Part shown: positions 26,787 to 34,059 of the stretch, piece after piece
Layout: each line of letters starts with the position of its first letter
Numbering within the stretch: position 1 is the stretch's first letter
Source of the DNA: Tersicoccus solisilvae
GTDB taxonomy: Bacteria > Actinomycetota > Actinomycetes > Actinomycetales > Micrococcaceae
Reading direction: 5' to 3'
Length of the DNA stretch: 64,000 nucleotides
Assembly: GCF_014643255.1 (NCBI RefSeq)
Contig: NZ_BMJI01000003.1
Span: 62,001 to 126,000, forward strand
Program-made: the position numbers and the translations under genes
The notes under the pieces: generated by a model
Told to the model about the DNA's origin: nothing
The model's input: only the letters and a program-made list of their open reading frames with translations
The model's database searches: none

Positions 26787-27401
26787 ATGAGCTCGCACCG
26801 GTGGGCGCTGTATGCCCCGATTCCGGAGAGCACGAACCGGCTCGACCGGCTGGGGCGGTTCGGCCTGGCCGCCACCGGGGTGGCCTACGCACTCCTCTTT
26901 CCCGCGCTCATGACGGTCATCGACGGCTTCCGTGCCGGCTGGTTCCGCGGCAACGTGTCCACGAACGTCGGCTACTGGATCGCCGGCCCGCTGTACGGAT
27001 CGCTGTGCCTCTGGTTGATCCTTCGCCGCCGGCGGCGTCTGCGGACCCGCGACCGCGACCAACTGCGGCTGGACGTGCGGGTGTTCCGCGCGCTCCGCGC
27101 CCGGCAGCTGCCGGAGGACGCCGACGGGATGCTCCACCCGCTGACCAGCCTGCGCGACGGCGCCGGGGTGCAGACCGTCATCGCGCCCCTGGCCGCCGGC
27201 GCCTTCGGCGGCTACGCGGTGTACCGCGCCGGCACCACGACGGACCCCGGATTCGCCGCCCTCGCCTGGGTCGTCGCCGTCGTCGTCGCGGTCCTCGGCG
27301 TCGTCGCCCTGGTGAGTGGCGCGCGCAGGTGGCGGACCGGCAACGTGCTACTGGCCCAGTGGTGGGAGCGGGAACGGGCGCACGAGGCGGCGGACGCATG
27401 A
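26787..27401 (+). CDS. Hypothetical membrane protein, paralogue 1
   Basis: 204 residues. The N-terminal motif HRWALYAPIPESTNRLDRLG is shared with the next gene. There are hydrophobic helices at about 27-47 and 62-80, then two more at about 130-148 and 160-182, separated by an Arg-rich cytoplasmic part (LRRRRRLRTRDRDQLRLDVR). The start ATG lies 14 bases after palindrome copy A, with no Shine-Dalgarno. The stop overlaps the next ATG (ATGA). Unknown function. The pair looks like an internal duplication. Confidence 0.75.
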   Translation: MSSHRWALYAPIPESTNRLDRLGRFGLAATGVAYALLFPALMTVIDGFRAGWFRGNVSTNVGYWIAGPLYGSLCLWLILRRRRRLRTRDRDQLRLDVRVFRALRARQLPEDADGMLHPLTSLRDGAGVQTVIAPLAAGAFGGYAVYRAGTTTDPGFAALAWVVAVVVAVLGVVALVSGARRWRTGNVLLAQWWERERAHEAADA

Positions 27402-27931
27402 GCCGGCCGAATCGCTGGGCGCTCTACGCCCGCGACCCGGAGAGCGCCAGCCCGATCGACCGAAGGGGGCCGTTCGGCCTGGCGGTGCTCGCCCTCGGCT
27501 CGGCGGCGTGCTTCGCCGTGGTCGAGATGGCAGCGCTGACCCTCCTGGTCCCGAGACGGATCCAGCCGCTCACCGGCGAGCTGATTCTGATCACCTCAGG
27601 CGGAGGACTGCTGTTCGGGGTGCCCATGGCGGCGCTCTGGGTGTGGTCCCGTCGAAAGGCGCGGTTGAGGGACGACCGTCAACCGCTGGTCGGTCAACTG
27701 CATCGAGCCTGGCATGCGCGGCGGATCCCGGACCAGCCGTTGCCCGGATTCCGCGAGGAGATCGAGAAGTCCGCCGGACGAGGGCGCGGATCGATCGCGA
27801 TCGTCGTCTTTCTCCATGTCGCCCTGGTCGTGTGGTTGGTCCTCCGGGTCTCGACCACAGCGGACCCGACCCTGGTGGCGTTGGGCTGGGCCACCGTGCT
27901 CGTCCTCGCGTCGCTCCTCTGCGTGAGCTGA
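27398..27931 (+). CDS. Hypothetical membrane protein, paralogue 2
   Basis: 177 residues. It starts MSRPNRWALYARDPESASPI, matching the start of the preceding protein (HRWALYAPIPESTNRLD). Predicted helices are at about 27-48, 62-82, 135-150 and 157-175, with a basic loop SRRKARLRDD between them, the same topology as paralogue 1 but shorter. Translation is coupled through ATGA. Palindrome copy B starts 22 bases after the stop. Unknown function. Confidence 0.75.
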   Translation: MSRPNRWALYARDPESASPIDRRGPFGLAVLALGSAACFAVVEMAALTLLVPRRIQPLTGELILITSGGGLLFGVPMAALWVWSRRKARLRDDRQPLVGQLHRAWHARRIPDQPLPGFREEIEKSAGRGRGSIAIVVFLHVALVVWLVLRVSTTADPTLVALGWATVLVLASLLCVS

Positions 27932-27952
27932 CCGCGACGGCCCCTGGAGCCG

Positions 27953-28009
27953 CGAGATGTCGTTCGGCGCCGTCATCGGATCCCCATGACGGCGCGAATC
28001 GACATCTCG
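27953..28009. repeat. 57-bp palindromic element, copy B
   Basis: The outer stem is CGAGATGTCG / CGACATCTCG (27953-27962, 28000-28009), identical to copy A. The inner stem is GCGCCGTCAT / ATGACGGCGC (27967-27976, 27986-27995), different from copy A but again fully complementary. It lies between convergent genes and could act as a terminator. Confidence 0.9.
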
Positions 28010-28024
28010 CCGCAGAAAAGACCG

Positions 28025-28948
28025 TCAGGCCGTGCCGACCGCCCGGCGCAGGTGCTCGGCGATGAGCGCGTAGCTCGTCCGCGCCAGCTCGTCGTCGAAC
28101 CCGTCGTAGCCGTGGTCCGCCCCCGCGATCTCCCGGTACTCGACCAGGGCGCCGACCGAGGCGAGCCGGTCCGCGTACCGCTTCGCCTCGTCGTGGAGGA
28201 TGTCGTACTCCGCGGCGATGACGACGGCGGGAGCGATGCCGGTCAGGTCCACGGTATCGGCGGCGCCGGCCGGGGACACGAGCCGATCCGTGCGATCGGC
28301 CGGCGGCGGGACGTACGCGGTGTCGAACACCTCGCGCATCCAGGGGCGCAGCAGGGGCTTCGCCAGCGGCGAGTGCTTCTGCTGCGGGTCGATCGACAGA
28401 TCCAGGGCCGGGTAGTGCAGCACCTGCAGCGCGATGGCGGGGTCGGCCTGCTCGAATGCCAGGCGGGAGGCGCCCGCGGCCAGGCTGCCACCCGCGCTCT
28501 GCCCCCCGACGGTCAGCCGGCTGCCGTCCCATCCGTGCTCGGTGCCGTGCGCGACGACCCAGCGCAGCACCTCGTGCATCTGATACGTGGCCACGGGAAA
28601 CCGGTGCCGGGGAGCGACGACGTAGTCGACGTTGAGCACCACCGCCCCGGTCTGGGCCGCGAGCGCCCGGCACAGCGGATCGTCCAGCTCGGTCGTCGCC
28701 ATCACGAAGCCGCCGCCGTGCAGATTGACGTGGACGGGAGGCGTCGCCGACACCGGCGCGAGCGGCCGGTAGACCGTCGTGCGAGCGATCCCGACCGACG
28801 TCGGGATCACGAGCTCCTCGGTCGTCGCGGTGAACTCCGGCAGCCGGGCACGCATGCGCGCGGTCAGCCGGTGGCCCGCGGCCATCGTGCCGGCCTGCAT
28901 CAGGCGCGCGACGGCGGAGGCGACGGGCGGGCGGGACAGGATCGACAC
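28025..28948 (-). CDS. Alpha/beta-hydrolase, hormone-sensitive-lipase family esterase
   Basis: 307 residues. The oxyanion motif is NLHGGGFVMATTE, the nucleophile elbow is VGGQSAGGSLAAGAS (GxSxG), the acid is in IAAEYDILHDE and the His is in AGADHGYDGFDDE. This is the class IV (HSL) pattern, so it is a carboxylesterase probably acting on short acyl or aryl esters in the cytoplasm. No signal peptide. Monocistronic, divergent from the acetyltransferase gene. Confidence 0.9.
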   Translation of the reverse strand: MSILSRPPVASAVARLMQAGTMAAGHRLTARMRARLPEFTATTEELVIPTSVGIARTTVYRPLAPVSATPPVHVNLHGGGFVMATTELDDPLCRALAAQTGAVVLNVDYVVAPRHRFPVATYQMHEVLRWVVAHGTEHGWDGSRLTVGGQSAGGSLAAGASRLAFEQADPAIALQVLHYPALDLSIDPQQKHSPLAKPLLRPWMREVFDTAYVPPPADRTDRLVSPAGAADTVDLTGIAPAVVIAAEYDILHDEAKRYADRLASVGALVEYREIAGADHGYDGFDDELARTSYALIAEHLRRAVGTA

Positions 28949-29003
28949 GAGCGAACCTCCTGGTCGGCAGCCTTCACCCTAGCCACCTCCGTAGGCTGGT
29001 CGC

Positions 29004-29582
29004 ATGGTGGACTACTTCGCGGGCGATCCCCGCACCAACCGCGAGCGCATGCTCGCCGGGGAGCTCTACATCGCGGACGACCCGGAGAGCGAGGCCGAGT
29101 CCCGCCGCGGCATGAAGCTGGCCGCCGAGTTCGCCGCCGCCTACCCCGAGGACCCCATCCGTGCCCAGGCAGTCCTCGGGCGCCTCTTCCGGCACGTCGG
29201 TGAGGACGTGCACGTCAAGCCGCCGGTCTACGTCGACTACGGCTCCTTCATCTCGGTCGGCGCGCACACGTTCATCAACTACGGACTGACCGCGCTCGAC
29301 GTCGCCCCGAGCACGATCGGCGAGCACTGCCAGCTCGGCCCTCACGTCCAGCTGCTGACGCCGACCCACCCGCTGGACCCGCAGCCGCGGCGGGACAAGC
29401 TCGAGGCCGCCCAGCCCATCACCCTCGAGGACAACGTCTGGCTCGGCGGCGGCGTCATCGTCTGCCCCGGCGTCACCATCGGCGAGAACAGCGTCATCGG
29501 CGCCGGCGCCGTCGTCACCCGCGACATCCCGCCGAACTCGGTCGCCGTCGGCAACCCGGCCCGCGTGATCAAGACCCTGTGA
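29004..29582 (+). CDS. Maltose/galactoside O-acetyltransferase family (left-handed beta-helix)
   Basis: 192 residues. It begins with the Mac domain pattern RERMLAGELYIADDPE. Hexapeptide repeats follow from about residue 70 to 180 (VYVDYGSFISVGAHTFINYG, LGPHVQLLTPTHPLDP, VWLGGGVIVCPGVTIGENSV). The catalytic His is in PTHPLD. It transfers acetyl from acetyl-CoA to a sugar hydroxyl. Its stop overlaps the GTG of the GH15 gene, so both are expressed together. Confidence 0.9.
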   Translation: MVDYFAGDPRTNRERMLAGELYIADDPESEAESRRGMKLAAEFAAAYPEDPIRAQAVLGRLFRHVGEDVHVKPPVYVDYGSFISVGAHTFINYGLTALDVAPSTIGEHCQLGPHVQLLTPTHPLDPQPRRDKLEAAQPITLEDNVWLGGGVIVCPGVTIGENSVIGAGAVVTRDIPPNSVAVGNPARVIKTL

Positions 29583-31405
29583 GCGAGCCGGCACCGGTCG
29601 CGCCGACGCGCGACGACGACGGGGACGCCGACCTGCGCTCCTACGCCGCGATCGGGGACGGCCGGACGATGGCCCTGGTCGCCCTGGACGGGCGGATCGA
29701 CTGGCTGCCGTTGCCCGGCCTGAACGGCGTGCCCGCCTTCTGCGCCCTGCTCGACGCCGACCTCGGCGGCTACTACGGCGTCCGTCCGGTCGACGACTTC
29801 ACCGTCACCCGGGAGTACGTCGGCGCGACCAACATCCTCGCCACCACCTTCACGACGGCGACCGGCAGCATGCGGCTCACCGACGCCCTCAACGTGGGCG
29901 TGGCCGGCCGGCTCCCCTGGGTCGAACTGGCCCGCCGGGTCGAGGGGCTGACCGGCACCGTGCCGATGCGCGCCGTCGTCATGCCCGGCACCGCCCTGCG
30001 CACCGCCTCCCCCTGGCTGCACGACACCGTGCACGGGCTGGTGCTGCGGCTGGACGGGCTCACCCTCGGGGTGCGCGCCGGGGAGGGCACCGACGTCAGC
30101 ACCGAGGACGTGAGCCTGCGGATCACGTTCACGGCCACCGCGGGATCCCGGCACGTCGTCGGGCTCGTCGCGACCGAGAAGGAGCCGCTGTTCCTGCAGC
30201 CGCCCGCCGAGCTCGACGCCGGCATCGACCGGACCATCGACGCGTGGCGGGCCTGGAGCGACCAGTTCTCCTGGGACGGGCCGTGGCAGGACCAGGTGCA
30301 CCGCAGCGCCCTCGTCCTCAAGCTGCTGCTGTACGCCCCGACCGGCGGGATGACGGCCGCGGCGACGACGTCGTTGCCGGAGTCGACGACGGCGCCGAAG
30401 AACTGGGACTACCGGTTCGCCTGGGTGCGCGACACCGCGTACGGGCTCAAGGCGCTGTTCCGGTTCGGGCTGCGCGAGGAGACGCACGCCGCGATGAGCT
30501 GGATGCTGCGCCGCGTCCGCGAGCACGGCCCGCAGCCGCAGATCTTCTACGCCCTGGACGGGTCGCTGCCCCCGGCGCGGGAGCAGCGCACGGATGCGCC
30601 AGGGTGGCGCGGCATCGGCCCGGTGGTGAACGGCAACGCCGCCGCCGACCAGCTGCAGTTGGGGATCTTCGGCGACCTGTTCACCATCGTCCGGCTCTAC
30701 GTCGACCACGGCCACGTGCTCGACACCGAGACGGGACGCGTGCTCGCCGCCATCGCGGACCTGGCCTGCGACCGGTGGCGCGAGCCGGACGCCGGGATGT
30801 GGGAGCTGAAGGAGAACCGGCACTACGTCACCTCGAAGCTCGGCGCCTGGGAGGCACTGACCGGCGCGGTGCGCCTGGCCGAGGTCGGCCAGATCCCGGG
30901 CGATGCCCGCCGCTGGCAGGCCGAGGCGGAGAAGATCCGGGAGTGGGTGCAGACGGAGGGGTGGGACGAGAACCGGCAGACCTACACCTGGTACCCCGGG
31001 TCGACGGAGCTCGACGCCTCCATCCTGCTCCATGCCATCAGCGGCTTCGAGCGTGGCGACCGGATGCGTTCGACGATTCGTGCCCTCCGGGACCAGCTCG
31101 GTTCGGGGCCCTACCTCCACCGCTACTCGGGCATGCAGCGCCAGGAGCACGCGTTCGCGGCCTGTTCGTTCTGGCTCGTCTCCGCACTGCACCTGACCGG
31201 CGACCGCGCCGACGCGCGGACGCTGATGGACGAGCTGGTGCGAGTGCTGCCCAACGACGTCGGGATGATGGCCGAGATGGTCGATCCCGCGACCGGGGAC
31301 TTCTGGGGCAACCTCCCCCAGGCGCTCAGCCACCTGGCCCTGGTCAACGCGGCGATCACGCTGGCCGATGCGGACGGCGACTCGGCCGACGGCGCGGCCG
31401 ACTGA
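29579..31405 (+). CDS. Glycoside hydrolase family 15 protein (glucoamylase/trehalase type)
   Basis: 608 residues from GTG 29579, overlapping the acetyltransferase stop. An N-terminal beta-sandwich domain (about 15-215, IGDGRTMALVALDGRIDWLP) precedes the (alpha/alpha)6 barrel (about 230-595), with NWDYRFAWVRDTAYGLKALF, the general acid Glu in WELKENRHYVTSKLGAW and the base Glu near QRQEHAFAACSFWLVSALHL. No secretion signal, so it probably acts on intracellular alpha-glucans or trehalose. The specific sugar is undetermined. Confidence 0.88.
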   Translation: MSEPAPVAPTRDDDGDADLRSYAAIGDGRTMALVALDGRIDWLPLPGLNGVPAFCALLDADLGGYYGVRPVDDFTVTREYVGATNILATTFTTATGSMRLTDALNVGVAGRLPWVELARRVEGLTGTVPMRAVVMPGTALRTASPWLHDTVHGLVLRLDGLTLGVRAGEGTDVSTEDVSLRITFTATAGSRHVVGLVATEKEPLFLQPPAELDAGIDRTIDAWRAWSDQFSWDGPWQDQVHRSALVLKLLLYAPTGGMTAAATTSLPESTTAPKNWDYRFAWVRDTAYGLKALFRFGLREETHAAMSWMLRRVREHGPQPQIFYALDGSLPPAREQRTDAPGWRGIGPVVNGNAAADQLQLGIFGDLFTIVRLYVDHGHVLDTETGRVLAAIADLACDRWREPDAGMWELKENRHYVTSKLGAWEALTGAVRLAEVGQIPGDARRWQAEAEKIREWVQTEGWDENRQTYTWYPGSTELDASILLHAISGFERGDRMRSTIRALRDQLGSGPYLHRYSGMQRQEHAFAACSFWLVSALHLTGDRADARTLMDELVRVLPNDVGMMAEMVDPATGDFWGNLPQALSHLALVNAAITLADADGDSADGAAD

Positions 31406-31409
31406 GTAC

Positions 31410-31922
31410 TCACGCCGCCGCAGCGATGGTCGCCCCGATGCACACGCCGAGGCAGGAGAAGAACACGACCCCGGCGAACAGGGCGTGGAAGATAACCGTG
31501 CGCGGCATCCGGCCCCGGAAGACGGCAGCGATCGCCGCGCCGTAGTCCGGCCAGAAGCCGCGGCGCTCACCGGTCAGCCGCCGGCCGCGGGCGATGAGCA
31601 GGGAGTCGCCGAGGCTGTTGCCGGCCGTGATCGCGGCGAGGGCGAGCCATGCCGGCAGCACGTTGCCGCTGACCAGGAAGCCGATCCACAGCGCGAGGCC
31701 GGTGAGGGAGAGACCGACGTGCGTGAGGACCGTCGAGGCCGAGCGCCCGGCAGCGTTCCGGAGCGTGCCTGACTTGCGGAGCATGCTCGACCTGCGGAGC
31801 GTGCCTGACCTGCGGAGCGTGCTCGACCTGCGGAGCGTACTCGACCTGCGGAGCCATCGGACCAGCAGAGCCACGCCCGCGGCCGCCTGGATGATCCACG
31901 CCGCGAGCACCACGAGTGCCAT
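31410..31922 (-). CDS. Membrane protein with an 18-bp tandem repeat
   Basis: 170 residues from ATG 31922. Residues 1-22 form a hydrophobic helix. Then comes a strongly basic repeat of six-residue units (RRSSTL, RRSSTL, RRSGTL, RRSSML, RKSGTL), followed by three or four helices (about 72-90, 96-110, 148-168). The later part (GFWPDYGAAIAAVFRGRMPR) is of unknown family. It is divergent from the TetR gene across a shared palindrome, so it is the likely target of that regulator. Confidence 0.7.
   Translation of the reverse strand: MALVVLAAWIIQAAAGVALLVRWLRRSSTLRRSSTLRRSGTLRRSSMLRKSGTLRNAAGRSASTVLTHVGLSLTGLALWIGFLVSGNVLPAWLALAAITAGNSLGDSLLIARGRRLTGERRGFWPDYGAAIAAVFRGRMPRTVIFHALFAGVVFFSCLGVCIGATIAAAA
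31759..31848. repeat. Five 18-bp tandem repeats
   Basis: Five units of the form CGGAGCGTGCTCGACCTG, with 0-2 changes each, run head to tail inside the membrane-protein gene and encode basic Arg/Ser/Thr/Leu units on the minus strand. Copy number is likely to vary by slippage. Confidence 0.9.
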
Positions 31923-31937
31923 GCCTCGAACGGTACG

Positions 31938-31967
31938 ACGTTCGTAGTGCCTTGTCACTACGAACGT
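31938..31967. promoter_or_regulatory. TetR operator between divergent genes
   Basis: Perfect 12-bp arms ACGTTCGTAGTG (31938-31949) and CACTACGAACGT (31956-31967) are separated by 6 bases. They lie between the membrane-protein gene and the TetR gene, ideal for control of both. Confidence 0.8.
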
Positions 31968-31992
31968 AGTAGTCCGATGCTACGGTGAGCCG

Positions 31993-32541
31993 GTGAGCAC
32001 TCGGGAACGCGCCATTGCCGCGGCGATCCGCCTGGTCGGCACCCAGGGCGTCCGCGCCCTGACCCACGGGCGCGTCGATGCGGAAGCCGGCCTGCCGCGG
32101 GGGTCGACGTCGAACCACTTCCGCACCCGCGCCGCCCTCGTCGCCGGGGTCACCGACTGGATCGCCGAGCAGGAGCGGGCGCTACTGGCCGCGTCGATGA
32201 CCTCGCCGGGGACCCTGGACGAGGTGGTCGACGCCTTCTGCGGCGTTCTCGAGGACCTGACCGGCGCGAACGCCGACCGCACGCGGACCCGGTACGCCCT
32301 GTTCCTCGAGATGGGCGGCCACGCGGACGTCCAGGCGCCGCTGCGCGCCCAGCGGGTGCGCTTCGAGGCGTGGACGCGGGAGCTGCTCACGTCGCTCGGC
32401 GCGACCCAGCCGGACGCGGCGACCCGGGCGTTCATGGCCTTCAGCGCCGGCCTCATCCTCAACCGGCTGACGGTGGACCGGGACGCTCCGCTGCGCCCGA
32501 CCGTCGAGCTCGCCGTCCGCGGCTGCATCGCCGCCGTCTGA
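31993..32541 (+). CDS. TetR-family transcriptional regulator
   Basis: 182 residues from GTG 31993. The N-terminal HTH is STRERAIAAAIRLVGTQGVR, ALTHGRVDAEAGLPRGSTSN and HFRTRAALVAGV (about 2-50). The C-terminal ligand domain (about 70-180) includes RTRTRYALFLEMGGHADVQA. A TACGGT -10-like sequence 6 bases before the start suggests a leaderless mRNA. Likely represses itself and the divergent membrane-protein gene. Confidence 0.88.
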   Translation: MSTRERAIAAAIRLVGTQGVRALTHGRVDAEAGLPRGSTSNHFRTRAALVAGVTDWIAEQERALLAASMTSPGTLDEVVDAFCGVLEDLTGANADRTRTRYALFLEMGGHADVQAPLRAQRVRFEAWTRELLTSLGATQPDAATRAFMAFSAGLILNRLTVDRDAPLRPTVELAVRGCIAAV

Positions 32542-32572
32542 CGGCGTCGTCGGCGGGATCGGTGGGTGGCCG

Positions 32573-32770
32573 TCAGCCGGTGGCGTCGTCCCGGTTGCCG
32601 AGCCAGGCGAGCAGGTCGGCGTCGTCGGAGGTGAACCGCTGCAGCTCTTCGCCCCCGTCGCACCGGCACAGCGCGACCGTGACCCCGGTGGCGGACCGCC
32701 CCACCACGCGCCAGTGGCCGCCCGCGTCATCCCAGCGGCGCAGCGTCTCCAGGTCGGCTGCGGCGCTCAT
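32573..32770 (-). CDS. Small hypothetical protein (65 aa)
   Basis: 65 residues from ATG 32770, read as AAADLETLRRWDDAGGHWRV then VGRSATGVTVALCRCDGGEE and LQRFTSDDADLLAWLGNRDD. The middle looks like a short beta-sheet (WRVVG, VTVALCRC) with acidic ends. The ATG overlaps the stop of the 51-aa gene (ATGA), so the two are coupled. The GC-rich third positions support it. No family is recognised. Confidence 0.65.
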   Translation of the reverse strand: MSAAADLETLRRWDDAGGHWRVVGRSATGVTVALCRCDGGEELQRFTSDDADLLAWLGNRDDATG

Positions 32771-32922
32771 CCGGCGCTCCCGGCAGCGCCGTTCACCAGG
32801 TCGGCGAGCACGGTGGCGTGGCTCAGCTCGACCTCGAGTCCGGCAGGGTAGTGGTCGGCGATCCGGGCGTACGTGCCGGGGTCGTCGACCCGGGCCGCCC
32901 GGTACCGATCGCGCGTCGCCAT
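32767..32922 (-). CDS. Small hypothetical protein (51 aa)
   Basis: 51 residues from ATG 32922: MATRDRYRAARVDDPGTYAR, IADHYPAGLEVELSHATVLA, DLVNGAAGSAG. It has no hydrophobic segment. The start is 26 bases after the ACR3-like gene and the stop overlaps the 65-aa gene, giving a three-gene minus-strand operon. Third positions are nearly all G/C. Unknown role. Confidence 0.6.
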   Translation of the reverse strand: MATRDRYRAARVDDPGTYARIADHYPAGLEVELSHATVLADLVNGAAGSAG

Positions 32923-32948
32923 GGTGCCAGCCTGTCACGCCCGCCGCT

Positions 32949-33950
32949 TCACCGCCCGGCCCATGAGCCGTCGTGAACCCCACCCCGACGCTGTTCCGGG
33001 ATCAGCCGCGGTACCAGGCGGACCAGGATCACCAGGACGATCAGTTCGACGAGCGTCTGTGTCACCACGATGCCGGGCACCACCGCCATCTCCCCGGGCA
33101 GTCCGAGGGTGATGGGCAGCACGACGAGCGAGTTGCGGGTGACGCCGGTGAGGACGACGGCGCGCCGGCCGGCGACATCCAGGCGGGCGACTCGGCCGGC
33201 GACAACGCCCACCGCCACCATGAGGACCGCGAACAGGACGAAGACCGGGACGGCGAGCAGCACCGTCGTCGGCCGGCTCACCGCACGCGTGATCTGCGAG
33301 GCGACGACGACCGCGAGCGTCGCCATCATCAGCGGCACCATCGCGGCCGCCCCGCCGTCCAGGAGCACGGCGGCCGCGCGGACGTCCCGCTCCCGTGCGG
33401 CCTGCGTCAGCCACGCCGCGGCCAGCGGCAGCGCGATGAGGGCCAGGAAGGCGGTCAGGAACGGACCGAGGTCCAGCAGGCCGAGGACGCCGGGGCCGAC
33501 GGCGAGCGCCAGCACGGCCGGGACCGCCAGCAGCTGGACGAGCATCAGCACCGGCGTCGACGCGACGAGTCGGTCCGCCGCGCCACCGGCCAGCCCGGTG
33601 AAGACGATGACGTAGTCGATGCAGGGCGCCAGCAGGACGACGAGCGCCCCCAACAGCAGGGCCGGCCGGCCGGCGAGGATCGTGGACAGCGCCAGCGCCA
33701 CGACGGGGACGGCGACGAAGTTCACGGCCAGCACGGTGACCAAGAAGCGGCGGTCGGCCAGCGCCGCACCGATCCGCGCGACGGGCACGGCCAGGAATGT
33801 CGCGTAGAGCAGGAGGGCCAGCACCGGCAGGATCATCGCCTCGGCCGGCACGGCGGTCCCCGGAATCAGCAGCCCGGCGGCGGCACCGACGGCGATCGAC
33901 CCCAGGTACAGGGCCACCTGGTGCCGCTCCATCCACGCCCGTCCGGTCAC
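32949..33950 (-). CDS. ACR3 / bile-acid-symporter superfamily transporter (arsenite-efflux-like)
   Basis: 333 residues with about ten transmembrane helices. ACR3-like marks are the conserved Cys in helix 4 (LLAPCIDYVIVFTGL) and the later TRNSLVVLPITLGLPGE. ACR3 carriers export arsenite; related members move other anions, and no arsR or arsC lies next to it, so the substrate is only presumed. Followed closely by two tiny genes on the same strand. Confidence 0.75.
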   Translation of the reverse strand: MTGRAWMERHQVALYLGSIAVGAAAGLLIPGTAVPAEAMILPVLALLLYATFLAVPVARIGAALADRRFLVTVLAVNFVAVPVVALALSTILAGRPALLLGALVVLLAPCIDYVIVFTGLAGGAADRLVASTPVLMLVQLLAVPAVLALAVGPGVLGLLDLGPFLTAFLALIALPLAAAWLTQAARERDVRAAAVLLDGGAAAMVPLMMATLAVVVASQITRAVSRPTTVLLAVPVFVLFAVLMVAVGVVAGRVARLDVAGRRAVVLTGVTRNSLVVLPITLGLPGEMAVVPGIVVTQTLVELIVLVILVRLVPRLIPEQRRGGVHDGSWAGR

Positions 33951-34004
33951 GCCTCCATCCTGCCCGCTCTTCCCTGCCGGGCCGCGCGGGCTCCCCAGAA
34001 CGCC

Positions 34005-34043
34005 GGCAGGCCCGGACCCCGTCGCACGGGATCCGGACCTGCC
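34005..34043 (-). terminator. Hairpin after the MetE-family gene
   Basis: Arms 34005-34022 and 34026-34043 form an 18-bp stem with two G-U-type mismatches and a 3-base loop. It lies 17 bases past the minus-strand MetE-like stop and before the ACR3-like gene. Confidence 0.65.
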
Positions 34044-34059
34044 GAGGTGAATCGACGGC

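Noticed and set aside
29342-31570. 742-codon minus-strand frame opposite the GH15 gene
   Set aside because: Composition is an antisense artefact; the plus-strand acetyltransferase and GH15 are clear.
31759-31848. 18-bp tandem repeats considered as a CRISPR-like array
   Set aside because: Units are contiguous without spacers, lie in a coding frame and no cas genes are near.
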